Source: Bacillota bacterium (GTDB lineage: Bacteria > Bacillota > Desulfotomaculia > Desulfotomaculales > VENG01). From it: a stretch of DNA of 64,000 nt. The notes below the pieces were generated by a model. That model worked only from the letters and a program-made list of their open reading frames with translations, searched no databases and was not told the origin of the DNA. The stretch spans positions 62,001-126,000 of the forward strand of contig VENG01000032.1 in NCBI GenBank assembly GCA_009711705.1. The letters are read 5' to 3'. This document shows, piece after piece, positions 17,902-26,447 of the stretch (positions are counted from its first letter, which is position 1; each line of letters starts with the position of its first letter). The translations under genes were made by a program, and so were the position numbers.

Positions 17902-18657
17902 ATGAGTCCTTATGTAGAAATTTTATTGCGTTCTATAGGTGCCTTTGCCCTCATCCTCCTGGTTACCAGACTACTGGGCAAATCACAGGTCAACCAGCTT
18001 ACAGTGGCAGACTTTGTGAATGCTATTGTCATTGGCGCTATAGCGGGCTCGCTGGTGGTGGAGTTAAATGAAAGCGGGTATTATTATGCCTTTGGCCTGG
18101 TAGCCTTTGGACTTATGACCATTGCCGCGGAATATATTGGATTGAAATACCGGCCGGCACGTAAGCTAATGGAAGGTGAGCCCACGGTGATAATCCATAA
18201 TGGTAAAATAATGGAAGATAATATGAGAAAGCTTCTGTACAATATGGATAATCTCACTATGCAGCTCAGGGAGCAGGGTGTTTTTAACATTGCCGATGTG
18301 GAGTTTGCTGTGGCCGAACCCAACGGTTCATTGAGCGTACTGCCCAAGGCGGACAGGCTGGCGGCTACTGTGGGCGATTTGAATTTACGGGGTAACTACC
18401 GGGGCATTCCGTCAGAGTTGATTCAGGACGGGAAGATCATTGAACAGAATTTGATCCAAAATAGTCTGGACGAGGAATGGTTATTCAGGGAGTTGGAGAA
18501 GCAGGGGGTTTACGCGGTTTCTGATGTAAATTTTGCTTCGCTGGACAGTGGTGGTAAGTTGTACGTGGATCTAAAAAAGGACCAGATAGACCACCTGACC
18601 GACCCCACGGACAAGGTCCCTGCGCAAAAAAGACGCAAGAACCGTATGGACGGGTGA
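17902..18657 (+). CDS. DUF421 (YetF-type) membrane protein
   Basis: 251 residues. Three N-terminal membrane helices (about residues 5-85) are followed by a duplicated soluble DUF421 region with ADFVNAIVIGAIAGS, the linker EGEPTVIIHNGKIMEDNMRK and a second half repeating the pattern DGKIIEQNL...SLDEEWLFRELEKQGV. YetF-like proteins in Bacillus are membrane proteins of unknown biochemical role, some linked to sporulation. The ATG with GGGAGGGGTG upstream is preferred over a TTG twelve codons earlier. A type-B array begins less than 20 bases after the stop codon. Confidence 0.88.
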   Translation: MSPYVEILLRSIGAFALILLVTRLLGKSQVNQLTVADFVNAIVIGAIAGSLVVELNESGYYYAFGLVAFGLMTIAAEYIGLKYRPARKLMEGEPTVIIHNGKIMEDNMRKLLYNMDNLTMQLREQGVFNIADVEFAVAEPNGSLSVLPKADRLAATVGDLNLRGNYRGIPSELIQDGKIIEQNLIQNSLDEEWLFRELEKQGVYAVSDVNFASLDSGGKLYVDLKKDQIDHLTDPTDKVPAQKRRKNRMDG

Positions 18658-19760
18658 AAAAGTAAGGGCAATTTTTGACGGGATTAACGGAATAAAGATT
18701 AAAACAAAAGAAAAAAGGCAAAGGGCATTTTTGACAGGATTAACAGGATTAGCAGGACAGAGATAAAAGACAAAAGGAAAAAGATAAGGGCATTAGATAG
18801 GATACGGATTAAAGATAAGGATGAAAACATAAAAGAAAAGGCATTTTTGACGGGATTAACGGGATTCGCGGGATAGGGATGAAAACAAAAGAAAAGGCAA
18901 AGGGCATTTTTGACAGGATTACAGGATTGCAGGATAAAGATGAAAGACAAAAGGAAAAAGATAAGGGCATTTAGATAGGATACGGATTAAAGATAAGGAT
19001 GAAAACAAAAAAGAAAGGGCATTTTTTGACGGGATTGATGGGATTAGCGGGATAGGGATAAAAACAAAAGAAAATAAAAGGCATAAGACATTGGACAGGA
19101 TTACAGGATTTGCAGGATTACAGGATAAAGGATTAAAGAAAGAAAGCGTTGGAAGGTTAGTTAAAATAGGCACATGAGCCAACCAAGGTTTAATAAAATT
19201 TTTTAAAATATAAAACCCAAAAATAACTTTTTTGCTAAAGAATTTGCATTTAAAGAAATAATAAGGTATACCAGCAAGGCAAAAAATCCTGTGTATCCTG
19301 TTAATCCTGTCAAAAAAACGACCCCAAAGGAATACCCTAAAATGTTTTAATGACCCCAAAGAAATGCATCAAAAAATCCCGTTTGATCCCGTTAATCCCG
19401 TCAAAAAGAAGACCCCAAAGAGCCGACCCTAAAACAAAAAAGAAAAATCAAAAGACATTAGACAGGATTACAGGATTTGCAGGATAAGGGATTAAAGAAT
19501 GGGTGTTAAGAGGGTTAGTTGATATAGGACTAAGGCATAGAGCTAACCAAAATTTTAATTGAATTTTTATAAAAAAACAAAACCCAAAATAGCTTTTTAA
19601 TAAAAGAATCTGTATAAAAAAGGAATAACAAAGGATTACAGCAAAGCCAAAAATCCTGTGTATCCTGTTAATCCTGTCAAAAAAAACGACCCCAAAGGAA
19701 TACCCTAAAATGTTTTCCTGTCTTAGAACGTAGAAAAAAACTCAGGAGGGAAATAGCTTG
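18658..19760. repeat. 1.1-kb spacer made almost entirely of 9-bp-unit arrays and their flanks
   Basis: This is the densest repeat block. Forward B occurs at about 18675, 18848 and 19026, forward A at 18730, 18909, 19094 and 19460, inverted A at 19284 and 19651, and inverted B at 19375. Purine-rich connectors (AAAACAAAAGAAAAGGCAAAGGGCA) join forward arrays, and inverted arrays end with AAAACGACCCCAAAGGAATA. Two successive 250-bp units (about 19094-19345 and 19458-19717) share their cores. No gene is supported. Confidence 0.85.
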
Positions 19761-21272
19761 ATGGCTAAAATGATTAAATTTGGTACCGACGGCTGGCGAG
19801 GGATTATGGCCGAAGACTTTACCTTTGATAATGTACGGCTGGTTTCCCGGGCCATCGCCGATCACATAAACGACAAAGAAATGGCAGAAAAAGGCATCGT
19901 AATCGGTTATGACAACCGGTTCCTTGCCGACAGATTTGCCAACACCATAGCTGATACAATGGTAGAAAGCGGCATACCCGTTTACAAAACTGAAACTTCA
20001 ACCCCCACCCCGGTTACCGCCTTTGCCATTAAAACATGGGATACCGCCGGGGCCGTCATGATCACCGCCAGCCATAATCCCCCGGAATATAATGGTTTGA
20101 AATTTATACCTGACTACGCCGGGCCGGCTCTGCCGCATATAACAGGGAAAATTGAAACCAATATCAAGAGGCTGCAAGGGGGAAGGTCCGGGACAATGAC
20201 CGTAATTCCCGGCAAGAGGGATCAGGAGGAGGCCACAGCGCTGGCTGAAATGCCGGTGGAAGATCATACGCCCGGGCTTACCATGGAAGCGGTGGATGGT
20301 GGTATTAGGCCGGGAATAAAGGAAATAAACCCCTTCCCCGGTTACTCCCGGCATATGACTAACCTGATTGACGTAAAGGCCATTGGACGGGCAGGACTGA
20401 AATTAATTGTAGATCCCATGTTCGGTTGCGGCATTGGTTACCTGGAAAGTTTGCTGCGGGAAGCGGGTGCTGAAGTGCAAGAAATACAATGTCGCAGGGA
20501 TCCATTATTTGGCGGGAATTTGCCTGAGCCCAGTGCAAAATTGCTGGGGGAACTCAAGGAGTGGGTTTTGGAAGAAAAAGCAGACTTGGGTCTGGCGCTG
20601 GATGGGGATGCTGACAGGTTTGGGTTGATAGATTCCGATGGCTCCTTCATCACGCCCAACCAGTTTCTCCCGATGTTATACTACCACCTGGTCAAGAACC
20701 GGGGAATGAGGGGGCCTGTCACCCGCACGGTGGCGACAACGCACCTGTTGGACAGGATGGCCGGGGAGTTCGGAGAAGAAGTGTATGAAACTGCGGTAGG
20801 TTTTAAGTATATTGGGCAAAACTTGCTGGAAAAGGGCTGTGTTCTGGGAGGAGAGGAAAGCGGCGGTCTTTCTATTAAGGGACATATTCCTGAAAAAGAC
20901 GGTATCCTGGCAGGATTATTGGCGGCCGAAATAGTTGCTGTACATGGCAAGGGCCTAAGGGAGTTTTTACAGGAGCTTTATCAAGAATTTGGTTCTGTTT
21001 ACAGTAACCGCTTGGATGTTCATACCAGCCCGGAAGAAAAAGAGCGGGTGCTGGCGGAAATACAGGATTTTGTTCCGGACCGGCTGGCCGGGGTGCCGGT
21101 GGAAAAAAGGATTACCCTGGACGGGGTAAAAACTGTACTTAAGGACGGCTCTTGGGTTCTGGTGCGCCCCTCCGGCACCGAGCCACTTTTCCGCATTTAT
21201 GCTGAGGCGGAAAATGAGGGCAGGGTGAAGGAATTGCAACAAGAAATGTGTAATAAATTAGGCTTGAAGTAA
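19761..21272 (+). CDS. Phosphoglucomutase/phosphomannomutase family protein
   Basis: An alpha-D-phosphohexomutase interconverting hexose-6-phosphate and hexose-1-phosphate, about 503 residues. It shows the N-terminal KFGTDGWRG, the phosphoserine loop MITASHNPPEYNG (catalytic Ser in TASHNP), the metal-binding DGDADRFG (residues near 280) and the C-terminal phosphate-binding RPSGTEPLFRIY. The start is ATG or the TTG three bases earlier; AGGAGGG fits both. With GalU upstream it would support UDP-sugar supply. It is bracketed by repeat arrays on both sides. Confidence 0.94.
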   Translation: MAKMIKFGTDGWRGIMAEDFTFDNVRLVSRAIADHINDKEMAEKGIVIGYDNRFLADRFANTIADTMVESGIPVYKTETSTPTPVTAFAIKTWDTAGAVMITASHNPPEYNGLKFIPDYAGPALPHITGKIETNIKRLQGGRSGTMTVIPGKRDQEEATALAEMPVEDHTPGLTMEAVDGGIRPGIKEINPFPGYSRHMTNLIDVKAIGRAGLKLIVDPMFGCGIGYLESLLREAGAEVQEIQCRRDPLFGGNLPEPSAKLLGELKEWVLEEKADLGLALDGDADRFGLIDSDGSFITPNQFLPMLYYHLVKNRGMRGPVTRTVATTHLLDRMAGEFGEEVYETAVGFKYIGQNLLEKGCVLGGEESGGLSIKGHIPEKDGILAGLLAAEIVAVHGKGLREFLQELYQEFGSVYSNRLDVHTSPEEKERVLAEIQDFVPDRLAGVPVEKRITLDGVKTVLKDGSWVLVRPSGTEPLFRIYAEAENEGRVKELQQEMCNKLGLK

Positions 21273-22187
21273 AAAAGGCAAAGGGCATTTAGACAGGATT
21301 ACAGGATTGCAGGATAAAGATGGAAGACAAAAAAGAAAAGGCAATTTTTGACGGGATTAACGGGATTCGCGGGATAGAGATTAAAAGAAAAAAGATAAGA
21401 GCGTTTAGACGGGATTAAGATAAGGATGAAAAGGATAAAGATAAAACTAAAAGAAAAGAAAAAGGCATTTTGACAGGATTACAGATTGCAGGATAAGGGA
21501 GTAAAGAAAGAGCGTTAGTATGGTAGTTTTTATAGGGCTTAGACAGAAGGTTAACCAATACTTAATATGAATTAATGTAAAAACAAAAAACCAGGAATAA
21601 CATTTTATAAAAGAACCTGTATTTAAAGGAATAAAAAGGTAACACATGCAAAGCCAAAAATCCTGTCAATCCTGTTAATCCTGTCAAAAAAAAGAACCCC
21701 AAAGGAATACCCTAAAATGTTTTCCTATCAAAGCAACGCCCCAAAGAAATGCATGCAAAAATCCCATGCATCTCGTAGATCCCGTCAAAAAGAGAGACCC
21801 TAAAGTGTCGACCCCAAAAAAAAGGGGCAATTTTAGACGGGATTAACGGGATTAGCGGGATAGAGATGAAAAACAAAAAGAAAAGGCAAAGGGCATTTAG
21901 ACAGGATTATAGGATTGCAGGATAAGGGATAAAGGGATTAAAGAAAGGCAAAAACCCAAAGATAGCTTTTTATTGAACAACTTGTATGCAAAGGAATAGC
22001 AAAGGAACGCCAGCAAAGCCAAAAATCCTAATAATCCTGTAATCCTGTCAAAAAAACAACCCTAAAGAAATACCCCAAATGTTTTCCAAAAAGGAATACC
22101 CAAAAATGTTCTCTTGTCTAAAAAATCCCCCAACAGTAACCGATTTCAAACCAGGTGCATATTATGGCCCAGAAGGGGGTGGCAGAC
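21273..22187. repeat. Intergenic spacer with two tandem nested array units
   Basis: Starting 18 bases after the stop codon are forward A (21291), forward B (21348), forward A (21470), inverted A (21659) and inverted B (21766); then forward B (21837), forward A (21899) and inverted A (22026). Both units share the core segment AGCCAAAAATCCT...CCCCAAAGGAATACC and the conserved stretch around AAAAACCCAAAGATAGC. No ORF with a ribosome binding site is visible. Confidence 0.82.
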
Positions 22188-22190
22188 TTG

Positions 22191-22421
22191 ATGTTTAAGA
22201 TCTCTGACCTGGGCCGCAAGGATATTATAAATGTATCTGACGGCGTCAAGCTGGGGGCCGTAAAGGATATGCACCTGGACCTTGACAGTGGTGCTGTCAA
22301 AGCCATAGTATTACAGGGTCCGAAAAAATATTTTAGGCTGTTTGGGGCCGGCCAGGATGTGGTGGTATCCTGGGAGAAAGTAAAGAAAGTTGGTCAGGAT
22401 GCGGTATTGGTTGAAATATAA
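22191..22421 (+). CDS. YlmC/YmxH family PRC-barrel protein
   Basis: A 76-residue PRC-barrel protein beginning MFKISDLGRKDIINVSDG, with LGAVKDMHLDLDSGAVKAIVL and the RLFGAGQDVVVSWEKVKKVG C-terminal half. The YlmC/YmxH family occurs in spore-forming Firmicutes and is linked to sporulation, with no known enzyme activity. The start is ATG (or the adjacent TTG), 10 bases after AAGGGGGTG; an earlier ATG lacks a site and adds non-family residues. Confidence 0.88.
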   Translation: MFKISDLGRKDIINVSDGVKLGAVKDMHLDLDSGAVKAIVLQGPKKYFRLFGAGQDVVVSWEKVKKVGQDAVLVEI

Positions 22422-22466
22422 ATTAGTAATTGATCATATATAGTAAATAGCAAACAACTTTTCAAA

Positions 22467-22495
22467 TTGACGGGAATTGTTGGTTCTGTTACAAT
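22467..22495 (+). promoter_or_regulatory. metK promoter
   Basis: TTGACG and TACAAT are separated by 17 bases. Transcription would start near 22502, giving a leader of about 110 bases before metK. Confidence 0.65.
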
Positions 22496-22516
22496 AAGAA
22501 AAACATAAGAGTTTAA

Positions 22517-22545
22517 GGCCCCAAATTTTTTTGGGGCGATTTTTG
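22517..22545 (+). terminator. Hairpin with T-run in the metK leader
   Basis: GCCCC, an AAATTTTTTT loop and GGGGC are followed by GATTTTTG. It lies downstream of the predicted promoter, so it could be an attenuator. If that promoter is not used, it may simply terminate the ylmC transcript. Confidence 0.5.
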
Positions 22546-22612
22546 TGCCGGATACATACCGGTAAGAAAAAGCCTTATATATAGGCTGTTTTAAGAAGGA
22601 GGTTATAGTAAA

Positions 22613-23803
22613 TTGGCAAAACGTCTGTTTACTTCTGAATCGGTGACAGAGGGTCACCCGGATAAGATTGCCGACCAGGTTTCAGATTCGGTTTTAGATG
22701 CCATACTGGCGGAAGACCCGGCCGGCAGAGTGGCCTGTGAAACTTTTGTAACCACTGGCTTGGTTGTTGTCGGGGGCGAGATTACTACCACCTGTTACGC
22801 TGATATTCCCAAGCTTGTGCGTGAAACAATTAGGGAAATAGGCTATACTCGGGCTAAATATGGCTTTGATTGTGATACCTGTGCTGTTATCACATCCATT
22901 GACGAGCAGTCACCGGATATTGCCATGGGCGTGGACAAGGCATATGAAGCCCGTTCCGGAGAGATGACGGAAGAGGAAATAGAAGCCACCGGTGCCGGAG
23001 ACCAGGGTATGATGTTTGGCTATGCTACTAATGAAACGCCGGAGCTAATGCCCGCTCCCATTTCAATGGCTCACAAGTTAACTCGTAAGCTGGCCTCGGC
23101 CCGTAAAACGAGGGAGTTGCCGTACCTGCGCCCGGACGGTAAATCACAGGTCACAGTGGAATATGAAGACGGTAAGCCCGTTAGGGTAGATACCGTTGTT
23201 GTTTCCACTCAGCACCATCCCAGGGTGACGCTGGAGCAAATACGTGAAGATGTAGTTCAAAAAGTAGTGCGCTCTGTAATTGACCCGGCCTTAATTGATG
23301 ATAAGACTCGTTATTTTATTAACCCTACCGGCAGGTTCGTTATTGGCGGGCCGCAGGGTGACGCGGGCCTTACCGGGCGTAAGATTATTGTCGATACCTA
23401 CGGTGGAATGGCACGCCACGGCGGTGGAGCATTTTCCGGTAAAGATCCCACTAAAGTGGACCGCTCAGCCTGTTATGCAGCCCGTCATGTAGCTAAAAAC
23501 ATTGTAGCTGCAGGACTGGCCGATAAGTGTGAAATACAGCTGGCCTATGCCATCGGTGTGGCCAGGCCGGTATCTGTAATGGTGGATACCTTTGGCACTA
23601 ATAAAGTTGACGAAGAAAAAATTGCCCAGCTGGTCCGGGAACACTTTGACCTTCGTCCGGCAGGCATTATCAAGGCTCTTGAACTGAGACGCCCCATTTA
23701 CCGTAATACAGCCGCTTACGGCCACTTCGGCCGCCGCGACATAGAGCTGCCGTGGGAGCGTACTGATAAAGCAGATATATTGAAAAAAGAAGCAGGACTG
23801 TAA
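22613..23803 (+). CDS. metK: S-adenosylmethionine synthetase
   Basis: MetK makes S-adenosylmethionine from methionine and ATP in the cytoplasm. The 396-residue protein shows the signature motifs [28 protein letters not shown] (methionine/ATP-binding hexapeptide region), [21 protein letters not shown] and [20 protein letters not shown] is the start, with AAGGAGG well placed. No SAM-I type riboswitch is recognisable in the leader, although a terminator-like hairpin is present there. Confidence 0.97.
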   Translation: MAKRLFTSESVTEGHPDKIADQVSDSVLDAILAEDPAGRVACETFVTTGLVVVGGEITTTCYADIPKLVRETIREIGYTRAKYGFDCDTCAVITSIDEQSPDIAMGVDKAYEARSGEMTEEEIEATGAGDQGMMFGYATNETPELMPAPISMAHKLTRKLASARKTRELPYLRPDGKSQVTVEYEDGKPVRVDTVVVSTQHHPRVTLEQIREDVVQKVVRSVIDPALIDDKTRYFINPTGRFVIGGPQGDAGLTGRKIIVDTYGGMARHGGGAFSGKDPTKVDRSACYAARHVAKNIVAAGLADKCEIQLAYAIGVARPVSVMVDTFGTNKVDEEKIAQLVREHFDLRPAGIIKALELRRPIYRNTAAYGHFGRRDIELPWERTDKADILKKEAGL

Positions 23804-23816
23804 GATAGACAGGTTA

Positions 23817-23875
23817 GGAAAAACTTCCTTTCAACAATTAGGGACAGGCTGCTAAGCAGCCTGTCCCTTTTCCCT
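23817..23875. terminator. metK terminator within a repeated hairpin element (copy 1)
   Basis: GGGACAGGCTGCT and AAGCAGCCTGTCCC pair perfectly and are followed by TTTTCCCTTTT, a good terminator for metK. Together with the preceding GAAAAACTTCCTTTCAACAA it is the reverse complement of two elements at 32749-32800 and 32879-32930. Confidence 0.8.
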
Positions 23876-23890
23876 TTTAGTATTCAGACT

Positions 23891-23934
23891 TAATAACTCA
23901 ACGGAAGGTGCCAGGCACGTTTGTTGAGTTATTA
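23891..23934. repeat. REP-like double hairpin, solitary copy 1
   Basis: Outer arms AATAACTCAAC and GTTGAGTTATT enclose an inner GTGCCAGGCAC palindrome, with spacers of 5 and 4 bases. The same structure flanks the RAYT gene at 47.7-48.4 kb and occurs alone at 32802-32847. Confidence 0.88.
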
Positions 23935-23996
23935 TCTCTGCACCCCTTATCTTGCCCCCACATATTGTGGAGGTAAAGAGGAAGGGGTGTTTTTCT

Positions 23997-24176
23997 TTGG
24001 TAACGCTTTTTTTAACCCTAACCATTGGCTGGTTTGTATATGCCTTTATCCGGTTTACCCGGGAACTGATACATGGTCTGGACAAAGCTTCCGCAGGTGT
24101 GGAATATGTACAAATAACTAATGTCAGAGCTTTGCCGAAAGAAGCAGTAAAAGATTCTTTCATATCCGAAGACTGA
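23997..24176 (+). CDS. Small single-pass membrane protein
   Basis: About 59 residues, with one N-terminal hydrophobic helix (LFLTLTIGWFVYAFI) followed by a charged, partly helical tail (RELIHGLDKASAGVEYVQITNVRALPKEAV). TTG is chosen because AAGGGG lies nine bases upstream; longer TTG starts cross that site. It sits alone between the metK terminator/REP element and the hydrogenase cassette. I do not recognise a family. The hydrophobic helix and the ribosome site support coding, but the call is tentative. Confidence 0.5.
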   Translation: MVTLFLTLTIGWFVYAFIRFTRELIHGLDKASAGVEYVQITNVRALPKEAVKDSFISED

Positions 24177-24218
24177 AAAAATGATTGATTTTTTAAACAA
24201 TGTTTATTATTATGGGAC

Positions 24219-24259
24219 TATAATGTAATTTTATTGTCAATAATAATTTAATTTTATTG
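24219..24259 (+). promoter_or_regulatory. Candidate control region of the hydrogenase cassette
   Basis: A TATAAT -10 hexamer (24219-24224) without a good -35 is followed by two direct repeats TAATTTTATTG at 24226-24236 and 24249-24259, 23 bases apart, about two helical turns. The spacing suits an operator for a dimeric regulator. No Rex-type palindrome was recognised. Confidence 0.35.
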
Positions 24260-24305
24260 GTTGTGCCGAAAATCAATAATTTATTTTTATGGCAGGTGAA
24301 CTAGC

Positions 24306-24647
24306 ATTAAACTTCATGAGGTTAAAGAAATATTGCATGCAGAAGTAATTTACGGGGAAGAAATGTTGGATATTGACGTCAGTTCCGGCTTTGGGTGTGA
24401 CCTGATCAGTGATTCACTTTGTTTTTCCAGGCCGGACTGTTTATTAATTACCGGCCTTACCAATGTTCAGATTGTCCGCGTGGCAGATATGGTAGAGGCT
24501 AGGGCCATTATGTTTGTGCGGGGAAAAAGGCCGGGAGAGGATGTTATCCAATTGGCTAAGGAAAATAGAATTCCTCTTTTGGTTACTAAGCGGTTTCTTT
24601 TTGAAAGCTGCGGGATTTTGTACCAGCAAGGTTTGCACAGCTCTTAA
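24306..24647 (+). CDS. DRTGG domain protein (probable ATT start)
   Basis: A stand-alone DRTGG domain of about 105-114 residues with the family's central ITGLTNVQIVRVADMVEARAIMF pattern and the closing NRIPLLVTKRFLFESCGILY. DRTGG domains occur in regulatory proteins such as inorganic pyrophosphatase and HPr-kinase-like proteins, and as small genes in [FeFe]-hydrogenase clusters; they probably sense a ligand. The frame begins with a stop, then ATT AAA CTT CAT GAG, matching the family N-terminus (M)KLHEVKEIL, with GGCAGGTG about eight bases before the ATT. The only standard start is a TTG nine codons in, which would remove that conserved helix. A related gene is at 26.4 kb. Confidence 0.8.
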   Translation: MKLHEVKEILHAEVIYGEEMLDIDVSSGFGCDLISDSLCFSRPDCLLITGLTNVQIVRVADMVEARAIMFVRGKRPGEDVIQLAKENRIPLLVTKRFLFESCGILYQQGLHSS

Positions 24648-24670
24648 TTAGCGTTGGAGAGTGATTACTT

Positions 24671-25096
24671 GTGGAAATGACGTTTGATGTTAAAAGCATG
24701 GACTTTAAAAGGGCGGGAGAAGCGGCCGCTAAGATTAAAAAGGCTCTCCAACTGGTGGGAATGGAAATTGACACCGTTAGACGGGCCGTTATAGTGGCCT
24801 ACGAGGCCGAAATGAATATTGTGATCCATGCCCGTCAGGGTACTTTGACGGCAAAAGTGCACCCTGACCGGTTAGAAATAGAAGCCAATGACGAAGGCCC
24901 CGGCATTCCTGATATAGACCTGGCCTTTCAGGAAGGGTACTCAACAGCACCGGAACATGTGCGTGAAATGGGTTTTGGTGCCGGAATGGGCCTGCCTAAT
25001 ATTAAAAGGTTTTCTGACGAGCTAGAGATAGAGTCCAAAATTGATGTCGGTACACAGCTCAAGACAATAATTTATAACCAGACAAGTGGTGAGTAA
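24671..25096 (+). CDS. RsbW-like anti-sigma-type ATPase (GHKL fold)
   Basis: A 141-residue HATPase domain with the N-box region VIVAYEAEMNIVIHA, the G1 box ANDEGPGIPDIDLAF and the G2 region GFGAGMGLPNIKRFSDEL, close to serine-protein kinase/anti-sigma factors of the RsbW/SpoIIAB type. Such proteins bind ATP and phosphorylate or sequester a partner in partner-switching circuits. It lies between a DRTGG gene and a HydS-like hydrogenase homologue, stops one base before the latter's ATG, and so probably belongs to a sensory unit that controls the hydrogenase genes. GTG is the start, with GGAGAGTG upstream. Its partner protein cannot be identified here. Confidence 0.88.
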   Translation: MEMTFDVKSMDFKRAGEAAAKIKKALQLVGMEIDTVRRAVIVAYEAEMNIVIHARQGTLTAKVHPDRLEIEANDEGPGIPDIDLAFQEGYSTAPEHVREMGFGAGMGLPNIKRFSDELEIESKIDVGTQLKTIIYNQTSGE

Positions 25097-25097
25097 T

Positions 25098-26447
25098 ATG
25101 CAAAAATATTTTCACTCCGTGATGTTGGAGAAAGAAAACTGCAAAGGATGTACTAACTGTATTAAACACTGTCCCACAGAAGCTATCCGGGTACGCGAAG
25201 GACAAGCCCGGATTATTGAGCAGCTGTGTATTGACTGCGGAGAGTGTATTCGGCGCTGCCCGAACCATGCTAAGCTTGCCATCACGGATACTTTAGACCG
25301 CTTAAATGATTATAAATATACCATTGCCCTTCCGGCCCCTTCTTTCTATGCCCAATTTGGGCCGGGAGTAATGCCCCACCATGTTTTAGGGGTGCTGTTG
25401 GAACTAGGTTTTGATCACTTTTACGAGGTGGCTGTGGGTGCGGAGGCTGTCTCTGCATATTTACGCCGGTATCTTGATCAAAGCCAACGGCCCAGGCCTT
25501 TGATTTCGTCGGCCTGCCCGGCTGTGGTGAGGACCATGCAGGTGCGTTTCCCCGGTCTTTTAGAAAATATTGTGCCCATTGAAACTCCTATGGAAGTTTC
25601 GGCGCGCATAGCCAGGGAAGAGGCCATGGAAAAACACGGCTTAAAGGATGAAGAAATAGGTGTCTTTTTCATTACTCCCTGTCCGGCCAAGGTTACAGCA
25701 ATCAAGCAGCCTTTTGGAGAGCGGTCGTATGTGGACGGTGCCATTTCTATGTCTTCTATTTATGGTGAAGTTCTTAACCGGCTTAACTCTACCGGCTCTA
25801 ATTTGAAAAGCACATTATCCCCGGTCCAAGGTGTGGGGTGGGGGAAGACAGGCGGGGAAAATCATGCTATCAAGGACCATTCCCTGCTGGCAGTGGATGG
25901 TATCCACAACGTAATTAATGTGCTGGAGGAAATAGAGCGGGGAGGGCTTTATGATATAGATTATATAGAGGCTCAGGCCTGCACCGGAGGGTGCATAGGC
26001 GGCCCACTGGTACCTCAAAACCCCTTTGTTTCACGAGTTCGTATGGAAAGTTTATTGAAAGAGCTGGGTACACGCGGGGAGCAGGAATTGAACGTCCCTT
26101 CAGACGACCAATTCTACCGGCTGTCAGAGACTATCCTCCCGCGTCCCACTCTGAAACTGAGTGATGATGTTAACCAGGCCATTCAAATGCTGGAAGAGGT
26201 GGAAAGAATCTATGCAGACCTTCCCGGCCTGGACTGCGGTTCCTGCGGTTCACCTCACTGCCGGGCATTGGCAGAGGATATTGTCAGGGGCAGTGCTGAA
26301 ACATCTTTTTGCGTTTTTAAACTCAGGGATAAACTACAGCAGCTGGCCAGGGAGATTGTAGACTTATCTCATATGCAGCCGCCGGCAATGGGGCGGGTGG
26401 CCAATGGCAGCAAGGAGGATGCTAAAAAAGATGAGTTTATGGAATAA
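25098..26447 (+). CDS. HydS-like [FeFe]-hydrogenase homologue (putative H2/redox sensor)
   Basis: 449 residues. Two ferredoxin-type [4Fe-4S] motifs at the N-terminus (CKGCTNCIKHCP and CIDCGECIRRCP) precede an H-cluster domain with SSACPAVV (A139-C140), TPCPAKVTA and ACTGGCIGGPLVP. After this comes a further iron-sulfur motif, CGSCGSPHCRALAEDI (about residues 379-395). The Cys usually used for proton transfer (first Cys of TSCCP) is Ala, as described for sensory group C/D enzymes such as Thermotoga HydS. I infer a sensor rather than a catalyst. The ATG is chosen over two GTGs just upstream that lie inside the previous stop region. Its 3' end overlaps the next DRTGG gene. Confidence 0.9.
   Translation: MQKYFHSVMLEKENCKGCTNCIKHCPTEAIRVREGQARIIEQLCIDCGECIRRCPNHAKLAITDTLDRLNDYKYTIALPAPSFYAQFGPGVMPHHVLGVLLELGFDHFYEVAVGAEAVSAYLRRYLDQSQRPRPLISSACPAVVRTMQVRFPGLLENIVPIETPMEVSARIAREEAMEKHGLKDEEIGVFFITPCPAKVTAIKQPFGERSYVDGAISMSSIYGEVLNRLNSTGSNLKSTLSPVQGVGWGKTGGENHAIKDHSLLAVDGIHNVINVLEEIERGGLYDIDYIEAQACTGGCIGGPLVPQNPFVSRVRMESLLKELGTRGEQELNVPSDDQFYRLSETILPRPTLKLSDDVNQAIQMLEEVERIYADLPGLDCGSCGSPHCRALAEDIVRGSAETSFCVFKLRDKLQQLAREIVDLSHMQPPAMGRVANGSKEDAKKDEFME

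Noticed and set aside
18699..19359. Overlapping minus-strand open frames in the repeat blocks (also at 16.8-17.1 kb)
   Set aside because: They translate the repeats into ILSKM/NPVNPVK-like peptides, lack ribosome sites and coding character.
18660..19720. Resemblance of the dense arrays to a CRISPR array
   Set aside because: Units are 9 bp, occur in threes, both orientations alternate, connectors are themselves repeated, and there are no cas genes.
22440..22612. SAM-I riboswitch upstream of metK
   Set aside because: The leader is too short and the conserved core motifs were not found; only a simple hairpin is visible.
24289..24348. A 19-codon ATG frame overlapping the first DRTGG gene start
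   Set aside because: No ribosome site precedes it and the peptide has no recognisable feature; the DRTGG frame is conserved instead.
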